From positions 28,391,328-28,455,327 of the forward strand of contig CM034541.1 in assembly GCA_020002185.1 (NCBI GenBank): 64,000 bases of DNA, read 5' to 3'. Each line of letters begins with the position of its first letter. Position 1 is the first letter of the stretch. The position numbers and the translations under genes are program-made. The notes under the pieces were generated by a model. That model ran no database searches. It was not told the DNA's origin and worked only from the letters and a program-made list of their open reading frames with translations. This stretch comes from Paraescarpia echinospica (taxonomy: Eukaryota; Annelida; Polychaeta; Sabellida; Siboglinidae). Of the stretch, positions 36,906 to 47,652 are shown in pieces.

Positions 36906-36947
36906 ACCCAAAAGCTGATATGCTAGGTAACATATCAGCTTTTGGGT
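36906..36947. repeat. Perfect 17-bp stem, 8-bp loop inverted repeat
   Basis: ACCCAAAAGCTGATATG at 36906-36922 pairs exactly with 36931-36947 across the loop CTAGGTAA. It lies in unique sequence with no adjacent gene, so a transcription terminator role is not implied. It may be the remains of a small palindromic element. Confidence 0.9.
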
Positions 36948-37424
36948 ACACGATAATCACTGACAAGCCTTTCAATTTAACAGGTAATGACGGTAAACAA
37001 AACTGATTTATGAAAACAAACTTGGGTAGTCAAAGCCTCTGAATGCCGTTGATCAAGAAAATGTCAACAAAATTACCAAAGATCAGGAGAATATTTAGAA
37101 AGTGACTTTTACTTCCACTGACATAGACACAAGGTAGACCTTTTAGTTTCTTTTCTGAATGACACAGTTGGTGCAGCAGAATCATGTCAGTCTTACACAG
37201 TAGGACACGGTAGAACAATGTAACAGAGTGAGAGTGGCTTGGAAGGTCAGGTTTATGGTGAGGAAATCAAACAACTGCAGTCTACGCGACCTGATGTACA
37301 CAACTTCAACAGTCTTACTTGCATTACTCTACACGAGTACAGCGCAGGCAAAACTAGAAAGAGAACTTTATATCAGGTTTGTGACTACACAGAGGGGCTG
37401 GCACGTATACAATGGACGCAGTAA

Positions 37425-37850
37425 GAGTGTTGTGTGTGCGAATGTGTGTGAGTGTGTGTGTGCATGCGTGCATACGTGCGTTCATCGGTCTGTGTGTGTG
37501 TGTGCGTGCGTATGTGTGTCTGTGTGTGTGCAAGTGTGTGTCTGTGAGTGTGTGTTTGTGCGTGCCTGCGTGCGTGTCACGCACACAGGCACGGCACGCA
37601 CAAACACACACTCACAGCGTGTGTGTGTGCATGCTTGCATACGTAGGTCTGTGTGTGTGCATGCGTGCGTGGGTCTGTGTGTGTGTGTGTGCGTATGTGT
37701 GCCTGCGTGTGTGTGTGTGTGCGTGAGTGTGTGTGCATGCTTGCATACGTGCGTGCGTGGGTCTGTGTGTGTGCGAGTGTGTGTCTGTGTGATTGTGTGT
37801 TTGTGCGTGCCTGCGTGCGTGCGTGCGTGTGTGTGTGTGTGTGCGAACCA
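37425..37850 (+). repeat. TG/TGCG microsatellite tract with an internal inversion
   Basis: About 420 bp of (TG)n mixed with TGCG and TGTC. Within it, 37542-37576 (TG-strand) and 37579-37617 (CA-strand) are near-perfect inverse copies, including 24 uninterrupted paired bases ending GTGAGTGTGTGTTTGTGCGT on the left arm. After the inversion the TG orientation resumes. Open frames on both strands (Cys/Val or His/Thr repeats) are artefacts. Confidence 0.93.
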
Positions 37851-37910
37851 GGATTCTCTCGATTGAGAGTCTGATGCTCTTGCCACTGCGCCATTGCACT
37901 AACATGTAAG
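37841..37910 (-). repeat. tRNA-like SINE head (minus strand) in the TG/CA tract
   Basis: On the minus strand the sequence reads GTTAGTGCAATGGCGCAGTGG, then an anticodon-arm-like GCATCAGACTCTCAATCGAGAG and TCCTGGTTCGCAC. TGGCGCAGTGG (37883-37893) matches the pol III A box; GGTTCGCAC (near 37842-37850) matches the start of a B box (GGTTCGANTCC) and then dissolves into (CA)n. The acceptor arm does not close, so it is not a working tRNA. It is probably the head of a tRNA-derived SINE whose body was lost or replaced by the microsatellite. Confidence 0.55.
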
Positions 37911-37924
37911 ACTGACACTTAGTG

Positions 37925-38245
37925 ACGAGGAAAACAGGTGGAAGATCCTCAACCCTAACACTGCACTGAGAAGACGACAGGTGGAAGATCATCAACACTA
38001 ATGCTGCACCACGAATACAACAGGTGGAAGATCATCAACCCTAACACTGCACTGAGAAGACGACAGGTGGAAGATCATCAACACTAATGCTGCACCACGA
38101 ATACAACAGGTGGAAGATCATCAACACTAACACTGAACTGAGAAGATGACAGGTGGAAGATCATCAACACTAACACTGCACCGAGAAGAAAACAGTTGGA
38201 AGATCATCAACACTAACACTGCACCGAGAAGACGACATAGAAGTA
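37925..38245 (+). repeat. 43-bp tandem array, about 7 units
   Basis: The unit contains GAAGATCATCAACACTAACA and CTGCACCGAGAAGACGACAG. Alternating CGAGAAGACGACAG and CCACGAATACAACAG forms in the first units show a two-unit pattern. It begins about 15 bp beyond the tRNA-like head. Confidence 0.93.
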
Positions 38246-39960
38246 TATAGCGACCTTCCAAGTATCACATGATATGGACAGCTGATGGTCCTACACACAC
38301 ATCACATTTATCCATTCTGCAATTATGAGATATTCCACACTTTGATCGATTCTAGCAGGGCTTCACTGACAGTGTCACATGACCTGTGTGATCACACATG
38401 CAGTCATGTGACCACCGGATTGCATCGCAAATCAAATTCATTTATGTTCAAATCCATTGTGCACGGATGGCTTTTGGTTAAATCCTTTAGGTGCCATATT
38501 GTGTTAATGAAATACCCTCTGCTTAGTCCACACACAGCACTGTTTTCAAATGGCATTGACTCCAAATATAAGTCGTACAACAAAAACCCCTAGAGCATAG
38601 CAAATACATGAAGCTTCAAACTGACATAGGACACAATTATCTGGTAGATGGCACCACATACATCAGACATTAAATTTGGACTTATCTGTGTTTTGAGTGG
38701 TTGAGGATAAGGACACATTGCCAGCCAGTTACGGGGGGGGGGCAGTGTCTAAAGGGTTAATAGAATAGCAGAATTTTTGTTAAACCTATCGAATGAGTTT
38801 ACTTTAATTGTTACTTATGCTAGGTATGTCGAGGCAGTGTACTTTTTATTAGAAAATAATTTAAAATACTTCATTCAATGATTTCCTCAAAACAAAATAA
38901 CAAATTTGTGCAACTGATTTAACGAGTCTGCTGATGTCAGATGGTTTTGTGAAATGATTCCACGAGAAGAGCAAAAATATAAAATTTAGGAACGAGCTTC
39001 CGTTATTAGTAACCCGAGCGCTTCTAGGTATAAATCAACCTCCCAGTTGGTTTATGTTCACTCAGGGACATGTGCACACACTCACAAAACATACATATGC
39101 ACACAGAATCTGATGCCATGTTTACTCAGCCAATTATACCCCTGCCCTGATGTTTACATTCTCATACACTTGGCCCAGGGGCTAGTGAAGTCAGACAACG
39201 TTTATGACTGAGCAAGTGCAGGTCACTGCATCTTTACTTACGGAGAACTCGTCGCGACTTAGCTATTAATTAATCCAGCAGATGGCGTAGCATCCAATAA
39301 CATGTGCCGGAGTACAGCCCATCGCATGTGTCAATGCTCTCACGCCTTATGGCGAGGCAAACACAACTGGATAGCAGTAAATAATGAGAAGCAATCAACA
39401 AGATATACTAGGTAGAATAATCCTGCACTGTCACTCGAGAAAATGGCCACATCAACTAGACATCATCCATGGCACATATATTCTATTATTACACTTTTAT
39501 CGACATCCTACACCATCGATTGAGGCGTTGTTTCTGTGTTTCCCACACTTTCCGGTGGCGTGTCTTAATAAACGACCCGTCCAACCGCCGGCTAATCTTT
39601 TGTCTTCTTGAGCAACAAACGAGCTCGGTGCCAGCCTGCGACCATGGCATTTAAACACCATTACTTGTCATGCATTGATACGATGACCTCTGACCTGAGC
39701 AGCCAGTAAACTGAGGGCCAACAGCACAAGTCGGGGTAACGAAATTGTGGGTCGACTCGGATCTTATGAAGTGTGTCCACAATCCAGCCTATCGCATTAG
39801 ACGACCCAATTCGGGACCTTTTATCGTGCCGGGGTGGTGGGTAGACTGGAGGGGGGGTCACGGCACAATGTTACTGTACTTAGGCGTAATTTAAATTCAC
39901 CACAACTCGGAGGATGGATTGGATTTGTGCGAGGCTGTAATCACATCTGTTCCAGAGTCG
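38246..39960. other. No gene firmly recognised
   Basis: Mostly unique sequence. A G run (GGGGGGGG near 38730) and ordinary AT-rich DNA are present. Open frames at 38285-38593, 39384-39611 and 39661-39861 lack domains and paired splice sites. Confidence 0.5.
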
Positions 39961-39966
39961 ACTCAC

Positions 39967-40153
39967 GCTGACTTGAATGCCAGGTAGACCGCTAGGGGAA
40001 AGTGGGATGTGCGAACCGTTGTGATATGACTGCCATGGTAGGTGTGGGAGCCATAGCAGACACTAAGGCAATGTGTGCAGCAGGGGTTTAGCCAGAGACC
40101 TGTCTGTCTGTCTTCAAGACTGGCAGGTGACCGGCCAATACGGGTAATTACAA
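39967..40153 (-). CDS. Possible internal exon W (minus strand), unknown product
   Basis: A 187-bp open segment on the minus strand. It is preceded by a good acceptor (pyrimidine-rich CCACCTGTCTTGTCAG) and followed by the donor consensus AGC|GTGAGT. Only the frame with a 2-base lead is open; it encodes 61 residues from VITRIGRSPASLEDRQTG to LAVYLAFKSA, with a Cys-rich middle (NPCCTHCLSVCYGSH). No domain is recognised. Its start phase fits the end phase of the exon-like segment at 51536-51722, the next one upstream on this strand. It could be chance; codon content is unremarkable. Confidence 0.25.
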
Positions 40154-40404
40154 CTGACAAGACAGGTGGAATTTAGAAGGAGCCAGCTGGCCAGTTGATT
40201 AACTAATAGTTCCATGTCTAGGGGCCCACACTAATGACTATTGGCACAACTGGTAGTGAAACAAATTGAATGGATCAATTAAATAAATGGCTCGAACGAC
40301 ACTGGTTTATCACTCAAAAAACTAAACTGCCCAATAATGGCTATGATTGACGTGAAACTGGCAAAAAATATTTCTGGCCAACGGCCTGGTGTGCTACAAG
40401 TGAG

Positions 40405-43400
40405 TTGAAGATTATCTCCTGCATAATGACCTATAAAAAACTCCTAAGAACTCATCTCTTCCAGGCTGCATATGCATCATAAGAACTCATCTCTTCTAGG
40501 TTGCATTTGTATCATAAGAACTCATCTCTTCCAGGTTGCATTTGCATCATAAGAACTCATCTCTTCTAGGTTGCATTTGCATCGTAAGAACTCATCTCTT
40601 CCAGGTTGCATACGCATCATAAGAATTCATCTCTTCTAGGTTGCATATGCATCATAAGAACTCATCTCTTCTAGGTTGCATACGCATCATAAGAACTCAT
40701 CTCTTTTAGGTTGCATACGCATCATAAGAACTCATCTTTTCTAGGTTGCATTTGCATCATAAGAACTCATCTCTTCTAGGTTGCATACGCATCATAAGAA
40801 CTCATCTCTTCTAGGTTGCATTTGCATCATAAGAACTCATCTCTTCCAGGATGCATACACATCATAAGAACTCATCTCTTCTAGGTTGCATATACATCAT
40901 AAGAACTCATCTCTTCTAGGTTGCATACGCATCATAAGAACTCATCTCTTCTAGGTTGCATTTGCATCATAAGAACTCATCTCTTCTAGGTTGCATTTGC
41001 ATCATAAGAACTCATCTCTTCTAGGTTGCATACGCATCATAAGAACTCATCTCTTCTAGGTTGCATACGCATCATAAGAACTCATCTCTTCTAGGTTGCA
41101 TTTGCATCATAAGAACTCATCTCTTCTAGGTTGCATATACATCATAAGAACTCATCTCTTCTAGGTTGCAAATGCATCATCAGAACTCATCTCTTCTAGG
41201 TTGCATTTGCATCAGAAGAACTCATCTCTTCTAGGTTGCATTAGAATCATAAGAACTCATCTCTTCTAGGTTGCATTTGCATCATAAGAACTCATCTCTT
41301 CTAGGTTGCATTTGCATCATAAGAACTCATCTCTTCTAGGTTGCATATGCATCATAAGAACTCATCTCTTCTAGGTTGCATATGCATCATAAGAACTCAT
41401 CTCTTGTAGGTTGGCATCATAAGAACTCATCTCTTCTAGGTTGCATTTGCATCATAAGAACTCATCTCTTCTAGGTTGCATTTGCATCATAAGAACTCAT
41501 CTCTTCTAGGTTGCATTTGCATCATAAGAACTCATCTCTTCTAGGTTGCATATGCATCATAAGAACTCATCTCTTCTAGGTTGCATATGCATAATAAGAA
41601 CTCATCTCTTCTAGGTTGCATACGCATCATAAGAACTCATATCTTCTAGGTTGCATATGCATCATAAGAACTCATCTCTTCTAGGTTGCATATGCATCAT
41701 AAGAACTCATCTCTTCTAGGTTGCATAAGCATCATAAGAACTCATCTCTTCTAGGTTGCATAAGCATAATAAGAACTCATCTCTTCTTGGTTGCATATGC
41801 ATCATAAGAACTCATCTCTTTTAGGTTGCATATGCATCATAAGAACTCATCTCTTCTAGGTTGCATATGCATCATAAGAACTCATCTCTTCTAGGTTGCA
41901 TACGCATCATAAGAACTCATCTCTTCTAGGTTGCATATGCATCATAAGAACTCATCTCTTCTAGGTTGCATATGCATCATAAGAACTCATCTCTTCTAGG
42001 TTGCAAATGCATCATCAGAACTCATCTCTTCTAGGTTGCATTTGCATCAGAAGAACTCATCTCTTCTAGGTTGCATTAGAATCATAAGAACTCATCTCTT
42101 CTAGGTTGCATTTGCATCATAAGAACTCATCTCTTCTAGGTTGCATTTGCATCATAAGAACTCATCTCTTCTAGGTTGCATATGCATCATAAGAACTCAT
42201 CTCTTCTAGGTTGCATATGCATCATAAGAACTCATCTCTTGTAGGTTGCTTTTGCATCATAAGAACTCATCTCTTCTAGGTTGCATTTGCATCATAAGAA
42301 CTCATCTCTTCTAGGTTGCATTTGCATCATAAGAACTCATCTCTTCTAGGTTGCATTTGCATCATAAGAACTCATCTCTTCTAGGTTGCATATGCATCAT
42401 AAGAACTCATCTCTTCTAGGTTGCATATGCATAATAAGAACTCATCTCTTCTAGGTTGCATACGCATCATAAGAACTCATATCTTCTAGGTTGCATATGC
42501 ATCATAAGAACTCATCTCTTCTAGGTTGCATATGCATCATAAGAACTCATCTCTTCTAGGTTGCATAAGCATCATAAGAACTCATCTCTTCTAGGTTGCA
42601 TAAGCATAATAAGAACTCATCTCTTCTTGGTTGCATATGCATCATAAGAACTCATCTCTTTTAGGTTGCATATGCATCATAAGAACTCATCTCTTCTAGG
42701 TTGCATATGCATCATAAGAACTCATCTCTTCTAGGTTGCATACGCATCATAAGAACTCATCTCTTCTAGGTTGCATATGCATCATAAGAACTCATCTCTT
42801 CTAGGTTGCATATGCATCATAAGAACTCATCTCTTCTAGGTTGCATATGCATCATAAGAACTCATCTCTTCTAGGTTGCATTTGCATCATAAGAACTCAT
42901 CTCTTCTAGGTTGCATATGCATCATAAGAACTCATCTCTTCTAGGTTGCATTTGCATCATAAGAACTCATCTCTTCTAGGCATCATAAGAACTCATCTCT
43001 TCTATAAGCATCATAAGAACTCATCTCTTCTAGGTTGCATAAGCATCATAAGAACTCATCTCTTCTAGGTTGGCATCATAAGAACTCATCTCTTCTATAC
43101 ATCATAAGAACTCATCTCTTCTAGGTCATAAGAACTCATCTCTTCTATATGCATCATAAGAACTCATCTCTTCTAGGTTGCATATGCATCATAAGAACTC
43201 ATCTCTTCTAGGTTGCATAAGCATCATAAGAACTCATCTCTTCTAGGTTGCATATGCATCATAAGAACTCATCTCTTCTAGGTTGCATTTGCATCATAAG
43301 AACTCATCTCTTCTAGGATGCATTTGCATCATAAGAACTCATCTCTTCTAGGTTGCATACGCATCATAAGAACTCATCTCTTCTAGGTTGCATACGCACC

Positions 43401-43617
43401 ATAAGAACTCATCTCTTCTAGGTTGCATACGCATCATAAGAACTCATCTCTTCTAGGTTGCATTTGCATCATAAGAACTCATCTTTTCTAGGTTGCAGAT
43501 GCATCATAAGAACTCATCTCTTCTAGGTTGCACATGCATCATAAGAACTCATCTCTTCTAGGTTGCATACGCATCATAAGAACTCATCTCTTCTAGGTTG
43601 CATATGCATCATAAGAA
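40405..43617 (+). repeat. 35-bp tandem array, about 90 units, with a ~840-bp duplicated block
   Basis: The unit is AAGAACTCATCTCTTCTAGG followed by TTGCATATGCATCAT; TATGC alternates with TTTGC, TACGC and TAAGC. The uncommon trio (AAATGCATCATCAG, CAGAAGAACTC, TTAGAATCAT) at 41166 recurs at 42001, and TTTTAGG variants at about 41820 and 42660 lie 840 bp apart, so a block of 24 units was duplicated. Units near 42975-43140 are shortened. The first unit grows out of sequence coding KKLLRTHLFQAAYAS and a stop, like the end of a LINE ORF2. Confidence 0.97.
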
Positions 43618-44715
43618 CCACTTAATATTTTTTGCTTGCTCAATACACACTTCAATTTAATACTTTTTAAAACTATCTTCTAACACGTTTTTACATCAAT
43701 TTTACAGCACAACATTACTTATTTATTATCACATATCTTTAATAATTATCTTCTATATATATATATATAACTTATTTTTAATTTAATAGATTATCTTCCA
43801 TTTGAATTTATCATCATTTACATCACTTATCAATGGTGTGCATGTAAATGTATTTTGCTCTCCTCTGAATGGATTTATCGAGATTGATGGCACTACACAA
43901 ACGATCTTCATAGCTCTCTTAAAACTTGCTCTCATCTCTTAATGAATGGCAGGTTGTATTGCCTGGGCAATGTGGGGTCAAAATTGTTTGTGTCTTGTAA
44001 CAAATGCCAGCTTTTATATCACCACGGCCACTTGGCGTAAAACTTCTCAACCGTGCAGTGAGTTCGAAAACAGCTTTACGTCGAATATTTTTATCCCCAA
44101 AAAATCATGCCGTATAATTTAAGTTGTATATCTGTTGTCACATCTTGGATGTCCGAATTTGTGTCACCACATTATTGATATGATAATAAGCACAGCATTA
44201 AGTATAAACATACTGTTTGTTATGCTCATGTTTATTCATATTTTAATGACAACTAATAAGAACCATACTGGCTCCATGGGATGATGTCCCCCGTAAAGTT
44301 ATAGAAACATGTTGACATTAATTAATGCATTCACTCTCAGTCATCAACCAACAATATAAGTCGCATCCACATATCCACAACATCAACACGAGTGAATGCG
44401 AGGCTCTGGTGGAGAATGTGGGTGACACCAATTGTGAGTGAACATTACCGCACGTCTACCCACAATCCCTCAGTCTGATGATGACTGATCACCTTCAACG
44501 CCAGTCTCAGTCATGTGATTGAGACAGAAAAAAGAACAATCGAGTTGGCTTTGACGGCCTCATCGCATTGCAGTGACGAGTTTGTTACAAATGCCAGAAG
44601 ATGGCTCTGTGCGTCGCACGGAGCAAGGTCAAGATGGATGACCCTGTCCCTGCAGGCCACGGACAATTATCGGCACAAATCCTACATGTGACATTTGTTT
44701 GCTGACAAATGGAGA
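43618..44715. other. No gene recognised; possible LINE 3' end at the left side
   Basis: After the 35-bp array, 43618-43910 is AT-rich and includes ATTTATCGAGATTGATGGCA CTACACAAA, loosely like a LINE 3' tail region. Beyond it are ordinary unique sequence and a short minus-strand open frame (ICADNCPWPAGTGSS near 44600-44700) without a recognised domain. Confidence 0.45.
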
Positions 44716-44734
44716 TGATCCATCTCCATGTGCG

Positions 44735-44945
44735 GGGTGGGGAGGGGTGTACGGGATGGGGAGAGGTGTGCGGGGTGGGGAGGGGGTGTGCGGGGTGGGG
44801 GTGTGCGGGGTGGGGAGAGGTGTACGGGAAGGGGAGGGTGTGCGGGGTGGGAAGGGGGTGTGCGGTGTGGGGAGGGGGTGTGCAGGGTGAGGAGGGGGTG
44901 TGCGGGGTGGCGAGGGGGGTGTGTGGGGTGGGGAGGGGGTGTGGC
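44735..44945 (+). repeat. G-rich ~22-bp repeat, quadruplex-prone
   Basis: About ten units of GGGGAGGGGGTGTGCGGGGT with GGTGTACGGG variants. Four or more G-runs of at least three occur within any 30-bp stretch on the plus strand, satisfying the usual quadruplex pattern many times over. Open frames (Gly/Val or Pro/His rich) are by-products. Confidence 0.93.
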
Positions 44946-45309
44946 CTGCAGTCTCCTGGCAGCTTCACACATTTCATCAAGATTTGTTTGAATCCAAAAG
45001 GTTTATCATCTACAATTTGTCATTTATGCAGTTGCAGGAATGTATGTGGTTGTAAGAATCCACTTTCTTTGTGTAGCACATTAGTTGCAATCCTTCATTC
45101 TTAGTGGTAAACTCTACACTGACATCCCAACGGTTTATCAACAGTCACAGGAATTAGTCTGCAACAAGGAGGAAGCTTTAAAGATTATATATTGAATAAA
45201 AATGAGAACATGTGTCACCCAGGTAAACTATAGTACTGTTATTACATAATATAATTCAGAGAAAATATAATTTAATCTGAGAATGATATCTATATTATGG
45301 CAAATTTTG

Positions 45310-45680
45310 TAAGTGCTCACACCAGCCAGACAAGCCAGACAACTTCGCTCGTCTAGTTCGAAGTTGCTATCTGTTCCTAGAGTTAAGACAAAGGCTGGAA
45401 CTCGAGCTTTTTCAGTTGCCGCGCCAACTATATGGAATTCGCTTCCCGTTAATGTTAAATTAGCAGAAAATATTGTTACATTTCATCGTCACCTCACAAC
45501 CTATCTTTTCAATATCGCCTATCCTCCCTAGCTTCCTAGCACATCCATCCATTTGTTGACGAATTTCGCCTAGCACACGAGTACGAGAATTCTTAATCCT
45601 TTGGTTTTGGTGCGCCACTGAGCTCGGATTGTCTGAGGATATTGGCGCTTAAGAAGTTATTTATTATTATTATTAAGTAG
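45310..45680 (+). mobile_element. L2/CR1-like LINE 3' fragment
   Basis: Encodes the last ~70 residues of ORF2: TPARQARQLRSSSSKLLSVP, GTRAFSVAAPTIWNSLP, FHRHLTTYLFNIAYPP, then a stop at about 45529. The 3' region ends GATATTGGCGCTTAAGAAGT followed by (ATT)n. This is the same family as 47230-47652. It is severely 5'-truncated and has no catalytic part. Confidence 0.88.
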
Positions 45681-45681
45681 A

Positions 45682-45865
45682 TATATCAGGGTGGACTTTG
45701 TAAGTAAATATATCAGAGTGGAGTGTGTGAGTAAATATATCAGGGTGGACTTTGTGAGTAGATATATCAGGGTGGACTTTATGAGTAGATATATCAAGGT
45801 GGACTTTGTAGGTAGATATATCAGGGTGGACTTTTTGAGGAAATATTAGAGTGGACTTTTTATGA
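45682..45865 (+). repeat. 27-bp tandem repeat, about 6 units
   Basis: Units of ATATATCAGGGTGGACTTTG plus TGAGTAG directly follow the (ATT)n tail of the LINE fragment, a common place for minisatellites to start. Confidence 0.9.
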
Positions 45866-45954
45866 GATACAGTGCATTAGGTGGACTAACATCCGAAGGG
45901 TCAATGCAACAATGAGATTAAGAGATAAATTGTACAGACCAAAGCAGCTTTTCA

Positions 45955-46445
45955 CATGAAAAATATTTTAACAAACCAAAATATATCACCTTAGGCTTAA
46001 GTGAAAAAAAACGTACTGCAGTACTACATAGAGCCCATATTGCTATATGGATGTGAATCCTGGACAATAACCAAACGTTCACAAAAACCATAGAAGCCAC
46101 TGCACTGTGGTCCTTAAGAAGAATGCTGCGAGTGCCATGGACTGCAAAGCAAAGCAATGAAGTCATCCTTAGGACAGCCAAATCAAAAAGAAAGATCAAC
46201 AAAATTAGTACACAAGCATGATCTATAGACCATATATCATGAGAAAGAAAAAGTTAGAACATATTGTAACAGAAAAGATAAAAGGAAAAAGATCCAGAGC
46301 ATGCCAGAGAATAAAAATAATAGACAGTCTGTCAATATGACATGGAAGGAGCACAACAGAACTGCTACAAACTACAAACGACCGTGCAGTTTAGAGGGCC
46401 ATGATCGTCAACACCTGTGACAGACACGGCACATAGAAGTAGGAA
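45955..46445 (+). mobile_element. RTE/BovB-like LINE, C-terminal remnant
   Basis: Plus-strand translation with frame changes gives the conserved tail of an RTE-type or related endonuclease/RT ORF: ILLYGCESWTITKRSQ-like, then IEATALWSLRRMLRVPWTAK, EVILRTAKSKRKIN, and after stops HISMRKKKLEHIVTEKIKGK, RSRACQR, STTELLQTTNDRAV and a terminal CDRHGT. This order matches the common LYG-E-WT ... RRMLRIPWT ... GKIEGKRSRGRQR ... GHGT ending. A frameshift lies at about 46085 and TGA stops at about 46219, 46239 and 46338. It is a different clade from the CR1 copies nearby. Confidence 0.8.
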
Positions 46446-47229
46446 GGTGGAATTTTTAGGAGATGTCAGGAGTGTGTTCAGCAGGTGTTTGTGGATCTGT
46501 CTAATTAGGTGTATTGTGTTAGTTAATGGCCCCAATTAGCATAAATTAATCATCCTACAAGACATGTTTGGTCCATTAGAATCAACAGCTACTGGCAGTG
46601 TCCATGAGCCATTGTCTCACAATGTCACAAATTAGGCAAGACTTCTTAAAGAGATGTCATTGCCACCGGCTCTATGCCTGCTCAAGTGAACTCATGGCCT
46701 TGGAGACATTAGAGTAGAGGGTAGAGAAACGTGAGAAATCTTGGGCTCGGTTCATTGTGGATATCGGTGCAGAAATTTTGTAAAATACGTGGAAGGATTG
46801 AAGAGATAAGTATTGTTATTATGTAAATATTATTTGTAAACTATCCAGACATATATTAAGAAACAGCTGTAGGTAAATGGTAGTCAGAGAAAGTGTATTT
46901 GAGGAAGTTAGTCTTAGGCCATAGCCGAAGCTTCGATGGGCGATAGTCAGGGGAAATCGAGTTTGTTGATGTGGCTAGTGTCCCGCGTATTCACTAGGGC
47001 ACTGAATAACCAAAATAATCAAGGCAATCTAGTGTAAAGTGTAACATTTGTGCACAGTAAACCGACTTTTTTAAAGGCTACATAGTGAATAGTGTAAACA
47101 TACCGGTAGTTGAGTAAGCTACTTTGAATAACTAATTAGATTATTATCATTATTATTAAAAAAATTCTGATATGGCACCTTTCAAGCGGCAAGTCAAGGC
47201 AAAGCGACACTTGGTGTGCGATCACTGCC
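46446..47229. other. No gene recognised
   Basis: Unique sequence ending in a short ATTATT run (about 47140-47158) just before the next LINE fragment. Confidence 0.55.
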
Positions 47230-47652
47230 ACAGCTGTACCATTACATACCAGGCACTGTCCAGTAAGCAACCATCTTATTTGCATTCATTGCTTACTCCT
47301 GTAAGAAAACCTATCCAGCTTCGATCATCTGGTTCTGACCTACTTTTTGTTCCTAGAGTCAACATTAACATTGGAACTAGGGCTTTTTCTGTTGCTGCAC
47401 CAACTCTTTGGAATATGCTCCCTCTTAGTGTTAGATCAGTTGAAAATATTACAAAATTCCGTCGTCATTTAAAAACTTATCTTTACAACCTTGCTTATCC
47501 ACCGTAGCTCCCTAGTGCCTTGACCCATCTGTTGACAACTGGAATACAACTTATGGATTTTGAGATTGACCAATCCTTTTGTTTTGATGCGCCTCTGAGC
47601 TTGGTTTCCAAGGATTTAGGTGCAATAGAAGTTATCTTATTATTATTTTACC
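47230..47652 (+). mobile_element. L2/CR1-like LINE 3' fragment, second copy
   Basis: Codes the end of ORF2: ITYQALSSKQPSYLHSLLTP, QLRSSGSDLLFVPRV, GTRAFSVAAPTLWNMLP, FRRHLKTYLYNLAYPP, then a stop at about 47505. The 3' region ends GGATTTAGGTGCAATAGAAG and (ATT)n near 47636-47650. It is the same family as 45310-45680. The next LINE begins in its ATT tail. Confidence 0.88.

Noticed and set aside
36906..36947. Rho-independent terminator
   Set aside because: Hairpin without a T run or upstream gene, in a eukaryotic context.
37841..37910. Functional tRNA gene on the minus strand
   Set aside because: The A box is good but the T arm and acceptor stem dissolve into (CA)n; the cloverleaf does not close.
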